Shown here: one piece after another, positions 49,411 through 59,199 of the stretch
Layout of the letters: the number at the start of each line of letters is the position of its first letter
Position numbering within the stretch: position 1 is the first letter of the stretch
DNA from: Cryobacterium sp. M96
GTDB lineage: Bacteria > Actinomycetota > Actinomycetes > Actinomycetales > Microbacteriaceae
Direction: 5' to 3'
NCBI RefSeq assembly: GCF_002929845.1
Contig: NZ_PJJS01000049.1
Coordinates: 62,001 to 126,000, forward strand
Length of the DNA stretch: 64,000 bases
The notes under the pieces: generated by a model
Databases searched by the model: none
Told to the model about the DNA's origin: nothing
The model's input: the letters and a program-made list of their open reading frames with translations, nothing else
Program-made: the position numbers and the translations under genes

Positions 49411-52400
49411 CTAGATGTCGTCGATCGAAGACGACTCAAACCGGGTGGAAATGTTGATGCCGAGTTCTTCCGCAGCGCGGAACACCTCGTCATCCGTGTC
49501 GCGCAGGCTGACGGCGGTACCGTCGCTCGACAGCACCTCGACGTTCAGGCACAGCGACTGCATTTCCTTGATCAGAACCTTGAAGCTCTCGGGGATACCC
49601 GGCTCCTGAATGTTCTCGCCCTTGACGATGGCCTCGTAGACCTTCACCCGGCCGAGGATGTCATCGCTCTTGATGGTCAGGAGTTCCTGCAGGGCATAAG
49701 CGGCTCCGTATGCTTCGAGCGCCCACACCTCCATCTCACCGAAACGCTGTCCGCCGAACTGCGCCTTACCACCCAGCGGCTGCTGCGTGATCATGGAGTA
49801 GGGGCCGGTGGAACGGGCGTGGATCTTGTCATCGACAAGGTGGTGCAGCTTCAGGATGTACATGTAGCCCACGGAAACCGGGTTGGGGAACGGTTCGCCG
49901 GAGCGGCCGTCGAACAACTGGGTCTTACCGGTGCGGTCGATCAGGCGGTCGCCGTCACGAGTCGGGGTCGTCGAGTCGAGAAGACCCTCGATCTCGACCT
50001 CGAGCGCGCCGTCGAATACCGGGGTCGCGACCTTGGTGTTCGGAGCTGCGCTGTGCGCGGCCTCGGGCAGACGGCCGGCCCACTTGGGCTTGCCTTCCAC
50101 CTGCCAGCCCTGCTTGGCGATCCAGCCCAGGTGGGTTTCCAGAACCTGACCGAAGTTCATTCGGCCCGGGATGCCCAGCGGGTTGAGGATGATGTCGACC
50201 GGGGTTCCGTCGGCGAGGAACGGCATGTCCTCGATCGGCAGGATGCGGGAGATGACACCCTTGTTGCCGTGACGGCCGGCGAGCTTGTCACCCTCGGTGA
50301 TCTTGCGCTTCTGCGCGATGAAGACCGCGACGCGCTGGTTGACGCCCGAGCCGAGCTCGTCGTCGCCGTCCTGCGAGTCGAAGACTTTGACACCGATGAT
50401 GGTGCCGCGCTCACCGTGGGGAACCTTGAGGCTCGTGTCGCGAACTTCGCGGCTCTTCTCGTTGAAGATGGCACGCAGCAGGCGCTCCTCGGCGGACAGC
50501 TCGGTCTCGCCCTTGGGCGTGACCTTGCCGACGAGGATGTCGCCGGGGCGAACCTCGGCACCGATCCGGATGATGCCGCGTTCGTCGAGGTCGGCGAGCA
50601 GATCAGGCGACACGTTGGGCAGGTCGCGGGTGATCTCTTCCTTGCCCAGCTTGGTGTCGCGAGCGTCAACCTCGTATTCCTCGATGTGAATCGACGAGAG
50701 GGTGTCGTCCTTGACCAGGTTCTGGCTCAGGATGATCGCGTCCTCGAAGTTGTAGCCTTCCCATGGCATGAACGCGACGAGCAGGTTCTTGCCGAGAGCG
50801 AGTTCTCCGTTTTCGGTGGCGGGGCCATCGGCGATGACTTCGCCGACTTCGATCCGCTCGCCGGCCTGCACGATGACACGGTGGTTGTAGCTCGTGCCCT
50901 GGTTGGAGCGCGCGAACTTGCGCAGGTAGTACTCCTGCGTGCCGCCCTCGTCGAGCTGAATGGTGACGACGTCGGCCGAAACCTCCATCACCACGCCGGC
51001 CTTGTCGGCGGTGAGCACGTCACCGGCGTCGATGGCCGCAAAGACCTCCATGCCGGTACCGACGAGCGGGCTCTCGCTCATCAGGAGCGGGACGGCCTGA
51101 CGCTGCATGTTGGCACCCATGAGGGCGCGGTTCGCATCGTCGTGCTCGAGGAACGGGATGAGCGAGGTGGCGACGGACACCATCTGGCGAGGCGAAACAT
51201 CCATGTAGCCAATGTCTTCCGCGGGGAAAAGGTCGACCTCTCCACCCTTTTTGCGGGCGAGAACACGGGCGTCGGCGAAGTGCCAGTCCTTGGTGAGCGG
51301 GGCGTTCGCCTGGGCGACGATGAACTCGTCTTCTTCGCTGGCGGTGAGGTAGTCGATCTGGTCGTTCATGACCTTGCCATCGACGACGCGGCGGTACGGG
51401 GTCTCAATGAAACCGAAGGCGTTGATCCGCGCGAACGAGGCGAGCGAACCGATCAGGCCGATGTTCGGGCCTTCCGGGGTTTCGATGGGGCACATGCGGC
51501 CGTAGTGCGAGGGGTGAACGTCTCGCACCTCGACGCCGGCACGGTCACGGGACAGACCACCCGGACCCAGCGCGGACAGGCGACGCTTGTGCGTCAGTCC
51601 GGCGAGCGGGTTGTTCTGGTCCATGAACTGCGACAGCTGGCTGGTACCGAAGAACTCCTTGATCGCGGCGACGACGGGGCGCACGTTGATCAGGGTCTGC
51701 GGGGTGATCGCTTCGATGTCCTGCGTGGTCATGCGCTCGCGAACGACGCGCTCCATGCGGGACAGGCCGGTGCGCACCTGGTTCTGGATGAGCTCGCCGA
51801 CGGCACGGATGCGACGGTTGCCGAAGTGGTCGATGTCGTCGATGTCGATGCGGATGTCGGTCTGCTTGCCGTCGCGGACGCCGGCGATCGTGGTCTGGTT
51901 GTCGTGCAGCGCAACCAGGTACTTGATCGTGGCCAGGATGTCCTTGAGTGTCAGCACGGAGTCGCTGAGCGGCGCTTCGAGTCCGAGCTTGCGGTTGATC
52001 TTGTAACGACCGACCTTGGCCAGGTCGTAGCGCTTGGAGTTGAAGAAGAAGTTGTCGAGGAGCGCACGCGCGGCCTCGGCGGCAACCTGCTCGCCCGGAC
52101 GCAGCTTGCGGTAGATGTCCTTGAGGGCTTCTTCCTTGGTGAGGATGTTGTCCTTCTCCAGGGTGAGTTCGATCGACGCGAAGCCCTTGAACTCCTCGAG
52201 GATCTCTTCGCTCGTGAGGCCGAGGGCCTTGAGGAAGACGGTGACGGACTGCTTGCGCTTGCGGTCGATGCGAACGCCGACCTGGTCGCGCTTGTCAATC
52301 TCGAATTCGAGCCAGGCACCGCGGCTCGGGATGACGCGAGCGGAGTAGATGTCCTTGTCGGACGTCTTCTCCTGCTGGCGGTCGAAGTAGACGCCCGGGG

Positions 52401-52905
52401 AGCGGACCAGCTGTGAGACAACGACGCGCTCGGTGCCGTTGATCACGAAGGTGCCCTTGGGGGTCATCAGCGGGAAGTCACCCATGAACACGGTCTGGGT
52501 CTTGATCTCACCGGTGAGGTGGTTCATGAACTCAGCGTTCACATAGAGAGGTGCGGAGTAGGTCTTACCCTTTTCCTTGCACTCGTCAATGGTGTACTTC
52601 TCCGGCTCGAGTTCCGGGTTTGTGAACGACAGCTGCATCGTTTCGCCGAGGTCCTCGATGGGTGAGATCTCTTCGAAGATCTCGTCGAGCCCGGTGCGAG
52701 TCGGCAGGTCCTGTCGACCGGCCGCCTGGCCTTCTGCGACACGCTGTTTCCAGTTGTCGTTACCGACGAGCCAATCGAAGCTCTCGGTCTGCAAAGCAAG
52801 CAGATCCGGAACAGTCAGATTGTCGGTGATCTTCGCGAACGAAAGACGGCCAGCGGCGCGTCCGTTCTTGGGTGAGTTGGTGGTTGCGTTGCGCGCAGCA
52901 GCCAA
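49411..52905 (-). CDS. rpoB: DNA-directed RNA polymerase beta subunit
   Basis: 1164 aa. Rifampicin region [19 protein letters not shown] and [17 protein letters not shown] carries wild-type Asp, His and Ser at the main resistance sites, predicting rifampicin sensitivity. C-terminal [22 protein letters not shown] typical. Start is TTG 52905, with ACGGAGG eight bases upstream. 45 bp before rpoC. The rplJ-rplL genes often upstream are not adjacent; a divergent gene starts at 53216. Confidence 0.97.
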   Translation of the reverse strand: MAAARNATTNSPKNGRAAGRLSFAKITDNLTVPDLLALQTESFDWLVGNDNWKQRVAEGQAAGRQDLPTRTGLDEIFEEISPIEDLGETMQLSFTNPELEPEKYTIDECKEKGKTYSAPLYVNAEFMNHLTGEIKTQTVFMGDFPLMTPKGTFVINGTERVVVSQLVRSPGVYFDRQQEKTSDKDIYSARVIPSRGAWLEFEIDKRDQVGVRIDRKRKQSVTVFLKALGLTSEEILEEFKGFASIELTLEKDNILTKEEALKDIYRKLRPGEQVAAEAARALLDNFFFNSKRYDLAKVGRYKINRKLGLEAPLSDSVLTLKDILATIKYLVALHDNQTTIAGVRDGKQTDIRIDIDDIDHFGNRRIRAVGELIQNQVRTGLSRMERVVRERMTTQDIEAITPQTLINVRPVVAAIKEFFGTSQLSQFMDQNNPLAGLTHKRRLSALGPGGLSRDRAGVEVRDVHPSHYGRMCPIETPEGPNIGLIGSLASFARINAFGFIETPYRRVVDGKVMNDQIDYLTASEEDEFIVAQANAPLTKDWHFADARVLARKKGGEVDLFPAEDIGYMDVSPRQMVSVATSLIPFLEHDDANRALMGANMQRQAVPLLMSESPLVGTGMEVFAAIDAGDVLTADKAGVVMEVSADVVTIQLDEGGTQEYYLRKFARSNQGTSYNHRVIVQAGERIEVGEVIADGPATENGELALGKNLLVAFMPWEGYNFEDAIILSQNLVKDDTLSSIHIEEYEVDARDTKLGKEEITRDLPNVSPDLLADLDERGIIRIGAEVRPGDILVGKVTPKGETELSAEERLLRAIFNEKSREVRDTSLKVPHGERGTIIGVKVFDSQDGDDELGSGVNQRVAVFIAQKRKITEGDKLAGRHGNKGVISRILPIEDMPFLADGTPVDIILNPLGIPGRMNFGQVLETHLGWIAKQGWQVEGKPKWAGRLPEAAHSAAPNTKVATPVFDGALEVEIEGLLDSTTPTRDGDRLIDRTGKTQLFDGRSGEPFPNPVSVGYMYILKLHHLVDDKIHARSTGPYSMITQQPLGGKAQFGGQRFGEMEVWALEAYGAAYALQELLTIKSDDILGRVKVYEAIVKGENIQEPGIPESFKVLIKEMQSLCLNVEVLSSDGTAVSLRDTDDEVFRAAEELGINISTRFESSSIDDI

Positions 52906-53215
52906 GGAAATAACCTCCGTGGACCCCGTCAGGTCTAGTCACTGTTAGTAAGGAATACCGAGTACGAACTCCTCAGACCCTCGCGTTCTGAAATTCCGGT
53001 GTTCTGAAATCCTGGAACGAGGTATGCGTCAAGGTGGCTTGAGCACGCAAAGCCGACCGCAATATGAAGGCAGAGTTTAGTCTGGGAGCGCAAAGAACAA
53101 CTATATGCCGGTTAGTTCACCATGTCCACTCAATTCTTGACGTGCCATAAATTCTCAGGTATAACCCGGTTTCGGGCCGCCCCGGTGCAGACTGCGGAGG
53201 GCGCAGACTTGAGGG
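52906..53215 (-). promoter_or_regulatory. rpoB upstream region with 10-bp direct repeat
   Basis: 310 bp divergent spacer. GTTCTGAAAT occurs exactly twice, at 52985-52994 and 53001-53010 (16-bp period), about 80-105 bp before rpoB. A TTGACG -35-like box lies on the minus strand near 53026-53031, with a poor -10. The far end is AT-rich. No gene seen. Confidence 0.45.
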
Positions 53216-54085
53216 ATGAGCAGGCCTGTAGCGCAACATCCGTCGATCACCTTGAAATTGAGCGGCCACCACGCCGTCATCGAGCCCGACCGATTCACCC
53301 CGGGCAGCTTCAACCTGATCGTGGACGGCACGCCGCAGTCGAACGTGAACCTGGACGATCCGGGCGAGCTGTTCTTCGAATACGTGCAGCGGATCGGTCA
53401 CGTGATCGACCTGATCGGCGAGGTGGGCGAGCCGATCACCGCCGTGCACCTCGGCGCCGGCGCGCTGACCCTCCCCCGATACGTGGAGGCGACCCGGCCG
53501 GGCTCCCGCCAGCAGGTCGTGGAGTTGGAGAGCGACCTGATCGATTTCGTTCGCGGCGAGCTGCCCTGGGACAAGCGGGCGCAGCTGCGCGTGCGGCACG
53601 GTGATGCCCGCGAGGTTCTGGCCAAGCTGCCGGCCGGGCTGCACGGCGCGGTGGACCTCGTCGTCGTCGACATCTTCTCCGGGGCCCGCACCCCGGCCCA
53701 CGTGACCAGCCGCGAGTTCTACGACTTGGCCGCTCCCCTTCTGTCGCCGCGCGGGGTGCTCGTCGTGAACGTCGCCGACGGGCCCGGTCTGCCGTTCGCC
53801 CGCTCACAGGCCGCGACGCTGTCAGCCGTCTTCGGACACGTGCTCGCCCTCGCGGAGACCCAGGTGCTCAAGGGGCGCCGGTTCGGCAATATCGTCTTCG
53901 TCGCCGCGCACACCCCCATCGACACGAGCTGGGTGTCGCGGCTGCTGGCGGGCGGGCCGCATCCGTCGAAAGTGGTCGAGGGTGCTGAGCTCACGCACTT
54001 CATGGCGACCGCGATGGTGACGACGGATGTGACGGCCACCCCGTCCCCGCTGCCCGGCCGCACGGTGTTCCAACTCGGCAGCTGA
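53216..54085 (+). CDS. Spermidine synthase-like protein
   Basis: 289 aa Rossmann-fold member of the spermidine synthase / methyltransferase superfamily. Gly-rich nucleotide motif AVHLGAGALTLPRYV, acidic loop VELESDLIDFV, DAREVL, and VDLVVVDIFSGARTP with the expected Asp. Such actinobacterial proteins are often annotated as fused polyamine synthases; without an adjacent decarboxylase, polyamine synthesis is not certain. ATG 53216, with GAGGG close upstream. Confidence 0.75.
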   Translation: MSRPVAQHPSITLKLSGHHAVIEPDRFTPGSFNLIVDGTPQSNVNLDDPGELFFEYVQRIGHVIDLIGEVGEPITAVHLGAGALTLPRYVEATRPGSRQQVVELESDLIDFVRGELPWDKRAQLRVRHGDAREVLAKLPAGLHGAVDLVVVDIFSGARTPAHVTSREFYDLAAPLLSPRGVLVVNVADGPGLPFARSQAATLSAVFGHVLALAETQVLKGRRFGNIVFVAAHTPIDTSWVSRLLAGGPHPSKVVEGAELTHFMATAMVTTDVTATPSPLPGRTVFQLGS

Positions 54086-54095
54086 GCCGCGGTTA

Positions 54096-54160
54096 CGCCG
54101 GGGGTCACGGGTTGGGCGTCGCGCGCCGGGGGTCACGGGTTGGGCGTCGCGCGCCGGGTG
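54096..54160 (+). repeat. 28-bp tandem repeat, 2.3 copies
   Basis: Unit begins CGCCGGGGGTCACGGGTTGG at 54096 and 54124, with a partial third copy at 54152. It lies just after the spermidine-synthase-like gene and abuts the inverted-repeat element at 54165. Confidence 0.9.
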
Positions 54161-54164
54161 ATGT

Positions 54165-54260
54165 GTGGCCAACTCAGGAGATCCGGGGCCAAGGTGCTGC
54201 GGGCATCCGTGTTCATGCGGCTTTATGTGCTCACGCGCTGGGATCTCCTGAGTTAGCCAC
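54165..54260. mobile_element. Short inverted-repeat element, copy A
   Basis: 96 bp with 20-bp terminal inverted repeats, one mismatch: GTGGCCAACTCAGGAGATCC at 54165 and its complement ending 54260. Non-coding. The interior resembles that of copy B (62722) in the opposite orientation (ACGGATGC and GGCCCC blocks). MITE- or REP-like; no transposase in the window. Confidence 0.7.
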
Positions 54261-54377
54261 GTGTGCGGCTCGCGGCGGGGGGACGAGGGCGACGGATGCC
54301 GGTGGATCAGGCCGGATCGGGGACCAGCCCGGCCCGGCCCGGCTACGCTGGTTGGGACCACGTTTACTCCGCGGCAT

Positions 54378-54941
54378 GTGCCGCCTTCGCCTCAGGACCA
54401 CACCCTGCCCATCATCATTGGCTATGACGCCGTCACCCTGCGTGAGAAAGTCGACCTCTCTGCTGCTGAGCTGCGCCTCGAAGAACTCGGCGAGCTTCGC
54501 AGCCTGTCCGCCCTCAACGAGAAGGTCGTGCTATTGCGGCTGACCGGCCGGATCGACGAGGCCTGGGACATGGCGAACACTGCGCTGCGCCAGTCCCGGT
54601 TCACCGGGTCGCGGGAAGAACTCGCGTTCAGTCGCATCCGTCGCGCCCAGGTACAGCAGTACCGAGGCAAGCTCGACGAGGCGGTGACCGAGCTGACCCA
54701 TTGTGTGCTCGAGTCCGAGACGCACGAGTGGGGCGCCGTCGCGGCGTTCGCCCGGGAAAGCCGCGGCAAGGTTCACTTCGAACAGGGCGACCTCGACGCC
54801 GCCCTGGCAGACTTCACGGCCTCGGTGACGCTGCGGGAGCAGGCCGGCGCCACACCCGCCCTCCTCGAGAGTGCGCTCGTCGCCGTTGCGGTGGTCGAGT
54901 CATTCATTGCCGAGCGGCGACAGTCCCGCTTACAGCAGTAG
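54378..54941 (+). CDS. TPR-repeat protein
   Basis: Up to 187 aa from GTG 54378; the true start may lie a little further in, just before IIIGYDAVTLREKVDL. Three to four tetratricopeptide-like helix pairs: LNEKVVLLRLTGRIDEAWDMANTAL, SRIRRAQVQQYRGKLDEAVTELTHCV, ARESRGKVHFEQGDLDAALADFTASV. Cytoplasmic protein-interaction protein of unknown partner. A 9-bp GC hairpin (54961-54985) follows. Confidence 0.75.
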   Translation: MPPSPQDHTLPIIIGYDAVTLREKVDLSAAELRLEELGELRSLSALNEKVVLLRLTGRIDEAWDMANTALRQSRFTGSREELAFSRIRRAQVQQYRGKLDEAVTELTHCVLESETHEWGAVAAFARESRGKVHFEQGDLDAALADFTASVTLREQAGATPALLESALVAVAVVESFIAERRQSRLQQ

Positions 54942-54960
54942 CGCGTCGGCACCGCGGGGC

Positions 54961-54985
54961 GCCGGCCGGCGATTGACCGGCCGGC
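54961..54985 (+). terminator. GC-rich hairpin after the TPR gene
   Basis: GCCGGCCGG, 7-nt loop, CCGGCCGGC: a perfect 9-bp stem 19 bases past the stop. No T-run, so only a possible terminator. The rest of the gap to 55105 holds nothing I recognise. Confidence 0.45.
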
Positions 54986-55104
54986 TGCATCCGGACATCG
55001 ATTTGCAGGAGCTACGCACGGAACGGGCCACTCACCACGAAGCAGAAATTCGGGGCATGCTGGACACAGCGCCGGCGAGCGTGCCGGTGCGAAGGAGGTG
55101 GAAG

Positions 55105-56274
55105 ATGAGCGGGCGGATGCCACCACGCAGCGGCGCGGCCGGGGTGCTGGCCCTGGGCGCGCTCCTGCTGCTCAGCGCGTGCACGGCGACCGCGCCCGGG
55201 CCCGCGGCAGAAACCTCGACCCCCGCCCGGCCGGTTCCGTCCGACACCGTTGCACCCGGGCCGACCGGCACCGCCGGGCCATCGGTGCGGCCGGTCGACG
55301 CCCCGGTCGTGATCGCATCCGGGCTGGATGCCCCCTGGTCGGTCCTGCGACTGCCGAACGACGGCACCCTGATCAGCGAACGCGACACGACCCTCATGCG
55401 CGAACTCCTGCCCGACGGCAGCCTGCGCGACGCCGGCCGGGTCGCCGAGGCGAGCCCGGGCGGTGAAGGCGGGCTGCTCGGCCTCGCTGCACTGGCCGAC
55501 CCGGTCGCACCGGGCGGAACCGGGTGGGTCTACGCCTACTTCACGTCCGCCGACGACAACAGGATCGTACGGATGCCGCTGCTCGGCACGGTCGGAAGCC
55601 ACACCCTCGGCGCATCCGAACCGGTGCAGGGCGGCATCCCGAAGGCCGGTAACCACAACGGCGGTCGGCTCGGTTTCGGCCCGGACGGCCTGCTCTACGC
55701 CACGGTCGGCGACGCCGGGAACCCCGAGAACGCCCAGGACCTGGGTTCCCTCGGCGGCAAGATCCTGCGGATGACGCCGACCGGCGCCGTGCCGGACGAC
55801 AACCCGTTCGGCACGCTCGTCTACTCCTACGGCCACCGCAACCCGCAGGGGATCGCCTGGGACTCCAGCGGCCGACTCTGGGCCAGCGAGTTCGGACAGA
55901 ACACCTGGGACGAGCTCAACCTCATCACCCCGGGCGGCAACTATGGCTGGCCGATCGTCGAGGGCCGGGGACAGAGCGCAGACTCCGGCTACCTCGACCC
56001 GGAGCAGCAGTGGCCCACCAGTGAGGCCAGCCCGAGCGGGCTCGCCATCGTGAACGACACCATCTTCATGGCAACCCTGCGCGGCGAGCGGCTGTGGCGC
56101 ATCGATCCCTCCACAGGCGAGGTCGATGACTGGTTCGGGAACAGCTTCGGGCGGCTGCGCGATGTAGTGTCTGGGCCCGATGGCACACTGTGGTTCGTGA
56201 GCAATAATACGGATGGCCGCGGCACCCCTTCCGCTGGCGACGACCGGCTTTACCAGGTGGCGGTCGCACCCTGA
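55105..56274 (+). CDS. PQQ-type sugar (glucose/sorbosone) dehydrogenase lipoprotein
   Basis: 389 aa. Lipoprotein signal ALGALLLLSAC (Cys ~residue 27), Thr/Pro linker, then the six-bladed GSDH propeller: GLDAPWSVLRLPNDG, GGEGGLLGLAALAD, KAGNHNGGRLGFGPDGLLYATVGDAG, YGHRNPQGIAWD, EFGQNTWDELNLITPGGNYGWP. These match Aldose-sugar-dehydrogenase family motifs. Would oxidise sugars at the outer membrane face using PQQ, but substrate and cofactor are inferred. ATG 55105 with GAAGGAGG upstream. Confidence 0.85.
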   Translation: MSGRMPPRSGAAGVLALGALLLLSACTATAPGPAAETSTPARPVPSDTVAPGPTGTAGPSVRPVDAPVVIASGLDAPWSVLRLPNDGTLISERDTTLMRELLPDGSLRDAGRVAEASPGGEGGLLGLAALADPVAPGGTGWVYAYFTSADDNRIVRMPLLGTVGSHTLGASEPVQGGIPKAGNHNGGRLGFGPDGLLYATVGDAGNPENAQDLGSLGGKILRMTPTGAVPDDNPFGTLVYSYGHRNPQGIAWDSSGRLWASEFGQNTWDELNLITPGGNYGWPIVEGRGQSADSGYLDPEQQWPTSEASPSGLAIVNDTIFMATLRGERLWRIDPSTGEVDDWFGNSFGRLRDVVSGPDGTLWFVSNNTDGRGTPSAGDDRLYQVAVAP

Positions 56275-56768
56275 TGGCCGACCTCGACCGGGTTCGGCAC
56301 TGGGCGGAAGCGTTGATCACGCTGCACCTCGATCCCAGCTGGACCTTCGCCTTCGACAACGCGAAGAAGCGAGCGGGGCTTTGCAACTTCACCGTGCGGC
56401 GCATCACCGTGTCCCGCTACCTGGCGGCGCGCTACGAAGACGATGACGTGCACCAGATCCTGCTGCACGAGGTCGCGCACGCTCTGGCCGGACCGCGCGC
56501 CGGCCACGGGCCGAAGTGGAAGGTGATCGCGCGGAACCTCGGCTATGACGGCAAGAGCACGCACGACGGGGACATCGCCGACGAGCTCGCGCCGTGGGTC
56601 GGCACCTGCCCGGCCGGCCACGCGCACTACCGTTACCGACAACCCACCCGGGCGTTCGCCTGCGGGTTGTGCGTGCGCGGATTCGACAAGCGGTTCCTGA
56701 TCCGGTGGACACGGCGCGAGATCACGGCCGCCGCCCGGCGACAGGCTGCGGGGGCGGCGAAGCCCTAG
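56274..56768 (+). CDS. SprT-like zinc metalloprotease domain protein
   Basis: 164 aa. HExxH motif in ILLHEVAHALAGPRAGHGPKWKVIARNLG, with the downstream His-x-x-x-Trp typical of SprT. C-terminal CPAGH...CGLC may be a zinc ribbon. Related domains occur in the DNA-protein-crosslink protease Spartan, but bacterial roles are poorly known. ATG 56274 shares its A with the preceding TGA. Confidence 0.85.
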   Translation: MADLDRVRHWAEALITLHLDPSWTFAFDNAKKRAGLCNFTVRRITVSRYLAARYEDDDVHQILLHEVAHALAGPRAGHGPKWKVIARNLGYDGKSTHDGDIADELAPWVGTCPAGHAHYRYRQPTRAFACGLCVRGFDKRFLIRWTRREITAAARRQAAGAAKP

Positions 56769-56780
56769 CGCTGCCCTGTG

Positions 56781-56803
56781 GTCTCGACAGGCTCGACCAC
56801 CGA
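56781..56803. repeat. Dispersed TCGACAGGCTCG repeat, single unit
   Basis: GGTCTCGACAGGCTCGACCA in the 67-bp convergent gap between the SprT-like and DUF427 genes. Same family as 6276 and 45341. Confidence 0.75.
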
Positions 56804-56835
56804 TTACCCGGGCCGTCCGTCCGGCCAGGAGCGGT

Positions 56836-57138
56836 CTACTCGGAGACCTGGACCTCTTTCCAGAAGGCGACGTAGTTGCTGTAGTCCTGGCCGACCCGGT
56901 CGAAGGAGGCCGAGGGCGGAGTCGGGTAACTGAAGGCGCGATCCTGCAGCAGAGTCTCACCGTCCTTGACGCTGAAGTACTGGCACGCGCCCTTCCAGGA
57001 GCAGGTGTACTGCGTGGGGCTCTCGACGAGGAACTCGGAGTTCACGCTCGCCGGTGGGAAGTACCAGTTGCCCTCGATCTTGAGAAGATCTGCCTGCGGT
57101 GCTTCGGCGATGACGGTGCCGTTGAGTACTGCCTTCAT
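56836..57138 (-). CDS. DUF427 domain protein
   Basis: 100 aa, full length for DUF427: MKAVLNGTVIAEAPQADLLKIEGNWYFPP, CSWKGACQYFSV, AFSYPTPPS, NYVAFWKEVQV. Small beta-rich cytoplasmic protein of unknown function. ATG 57138 with AAGGAGC eight bases upstream. Confidence 0.88.
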   Translation of the reverse strand: MKAVLNGTVIAEAPQADLLKIEGNWYFPPASVNSEFLVESPTQYTCSWKGACQYFSVKDGETLLQDRAFSYPTPPSASFDRVGQDYSNYVAFWKEVQVSE

Positions 57139-57217
57139 GGGAGTTGCTCCTTCAGTGAGATTCAAACGGTGAGGGTGAAACGAGGGGTTCGGCTCAGAGA
57201 CCGCTTTAGGAACAACC

Positions 57218-57772
57218 TCAGCCCGGAAAGGCGAATTCCCGCAATCGGGAGATTCCCGGGGAGCGCGCCGGGGCATCCGTCGCCTGCACCTCGGCCGACC
57301 GCCCCTCGGCGACGAGCGCCTGGGCGGTTTCGGACGCGGTGACCAGGTGCCGCACGGCCCGCGCGAGACCCGCGAATCCCGCGGCGGCCGCGGCCGCCTC
57401 CGGCGAGCAGTGGTCGATGCCGCGGGCGGCGAGGGCGTCGATCACGGCGCCGGCGGCGAGGAAGTCCTCCACCGCGAACCGGGGGGTGCCGCCCTGGCGT
57501 TGCTCGCCCACGGCGATCACGGCCACGGAGAACCGGTCTCCCTTCTCCGCCTGGCGGGCGAGCACCCAATCAGCCACGCTCTCGCGATTGGCGAGGTTCG
57601 CGGCGATGACCTGGTGCTCGTGCAGGGCAGTCGGGAGAACGATCTCGGAGCCGGGCGACGGCAAGGCGTCGGCCAGGATGACCACGTCGGCCTCGGCGGC
57701 CAGAGCCTGGAACCCGGCCAGGCCGACATCGAAACGGACCTGGTACTTCTGTTGGGGCGCGTCTTTGTTCAC
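57218..57772 (-). CDS. ComB-like (2-phosphosulfolactate phosphatase family) protein
   Basis: 184 aa. VRFDVGLAGFQALAAEADVVILADAL, ANLANRESVADWVL, VAVIAVGEQ, FAVEDFLAAGAVIDAL resemble the ComB family. It is shorter than archaeal ComB (~240 aa) and this organism is unlikely to make coenzyme M, so the real substrate is unknown. Start GTG 57772. Confidence 0.7.
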   Translation of the reverse strand: MNKDAPQQKYQVRFDVGLAGFQALAAEADVVILADALPSPGSEIVLPTALHEHQVIAANLANRESVADWVLARQAEKGDRFSVAVIAVGEQRQGGTPRFAVEDFLAAGAVIDALAARGIDHCSPEAAAAAAGFAGLARAVRHLVTASETAQALVAEGRSAEVQATDAPARSPGISRLREFAFPG

Positions 57773-57793
57773 TCCCCAAGGGTAGCGGCGGCG

Positions 57794-59059
57794 CTACCGG
57801 TCGTCGAAGCGGGCGAGCGCGTCGGCATCCGTGGCATGGGTCATCGCGCTGCGCGCGGTGTCCAGTGCGGACACCGGGTCGGCCTCCGAAGCCGCCAGGC
57901 TCAGCTTGCGTTCGGCCTCCGCGAGGCGGGTGCGCGCCACAGCGCCCACGCGGCCGGAATGCGCGGTGATGAAGTCGCGGGTCACGGTGATCTGGCTGCG
58001 CGCGGCCAACAGAGCGCCGGTCAGCGCGCCGCGGGCGTTGTCGAGCCGCAACTGGCGGTTGCGGGCCTCGGAACGGATCAGGTCGAGACCGTCCATTGCC
58101 GTGCGCAGTCGGGACTGGTCAGCGGCAGGGTCGCTCAAGCGCGACGGCTGCCGCAGCTCGCCGACCACCCGGTCGGCCTCCGCAATAACGCGGTTCAGTT
58201 CGCCGCGGGCCGTGGTCTCCTCGTGGGTGTCGCGCAGCGCGCGCACCTCGGCCAGCTCGGCGTCCGCCGCGTCGAGCGCTCGAGCCAGGGAGGCGAATCC
58301 GACGTGCAACTGGTCTTCGCCCTGTTCGATCGCGTCGAGCAAGGTGCCGGCGCGGTGCAGGGCCTGCTCGGCCGCGAGCAACTGGTCACCCACGGGGTCG
58401 GTGGCTTCGCGGGAGAGACGGGCGGCCGCGGCATCCGCTGCCCGGCGGGCGTCATCGACGGCCTCTTCGGCGCGGGCGACGTTGCCGCTGATCGGGGCCA
58501 GGGCGTGCGCGGCATACGTGCGGCTGAGCCGGGAGAGGCTGGCGGTGCCGGCCGCGACGCGGTCGGCGACCCGGTCGAGGCGACGACGCAACTTCTCAAG
58601 CAGCAGCGGGGCATCCCGTTCGACGCCGCGCCGGGAGTCGAAAGTGCGGGTCTGCGCGCCGAGGCGCTTGACGGCCTCGTCGGCGAGCACGATGATCTCC
58701 TCGGTCCAGCGGCGACGCTCACCCTCGGAGTCGGGCACGCTGTCGTCGAGCTTCTGCTGCAGCAGGAACGCGTCACGCACCTGCCGCCGGGAGGCGTCGA
58801 GCGCGCCGGCGAAGTCGCTGGTGGCGTTCTCCCCGAACTGGGCGACCGCGAAACCGAGCTCGTCGGTGGCGACCTCGATCAGGTCATCCGCACGCACGAG
58901 GGCGATTGCGGCGGCTCGGGTGCGCTCCGCGGCCAGAGCGAGGTCGACGCGCGCGCGCGCCCGGACCCGGCGCCGCATGATCATCACGATCACCACGACG
59001 ACCGCTGCCGCCCCACCGAAAACGACGGCCGAGGGCACCCACCAGAACTCGCCAGTCAT
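57794..59059 (-). CDS. Membrane-anchored coiled-coil protein (TPM-protein C-terminal region)
   Basis: 421 aa: one N-terminal helix (VPSAVVFGGAAAVVVVIVMIM), then almost wholly helical and charged. The segment ALVRADDLIEVATDELGFAVAQFGENA resembles the part following the TPM domain in longer actinobacterial TPM proteins, but no TPM domain is present. Coiled coils span ~60-400. Cytoplasmic scaffold is a guess. ATG 59059. Confidence 0.65.
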   Translation of the reverse strand: MTGEFWWVPSAVVFGGAAAVVVVIVMIMRRRVRARARVDLALAAERTRAAAIALVRADDLIEVATDELGFAVAQFGENATSDFAGALDASRRQVRDAFLLQQKLDDSVPDSEGERRRWTEEIIVLADEAVKRLGAQTRTFDSRRGVERDAPLLLEKLRRRLDRVADRVAAGTASLSRLSRTYAAHALAPISGNVARAEEAVDDARRAADAAAARLSREATDPVGDQLLAAEQALHRAGTLLDAIEQGEDQLHVGFASLARALDAADAELAEVRALRDTHEETTARGELNRVIAEADRVVGELRQPSRLSDPAADQSRLRTAMDGLDLIRSEARNRQLRLDNARGALTGALLAARSQITVTRDFITAHSGRVGAVARTRLAEAERKLSLAASEADPVSALDTARSAMTHATDADALARFDDR

Positions 59060-59199
59060 GCCTTCAGTGTACCGAAAGGATGCGCCTCACCCCGGCGCCG
59101 CACCCGGTGGCACGTCCTCGAAAATCGCCGATCCCACCCACAATCGCCGCGGAAACGGGTCGCCTCGGCAGCATCTACGAAGAACGGCTGGTACCAGCG

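Noticed and set aside
54096-54160. CRISPR array
   Set aside because: Unit is 28 bp but repeats are contiguous with no spacers; no cas genes in the window.
54165-54260. Terminator for the spermidine-synthase-like gene
   Set aside because: The arms are ~56 bp apart with no T-run, and the same ends recur at 62722, so a dispersed element fits better.
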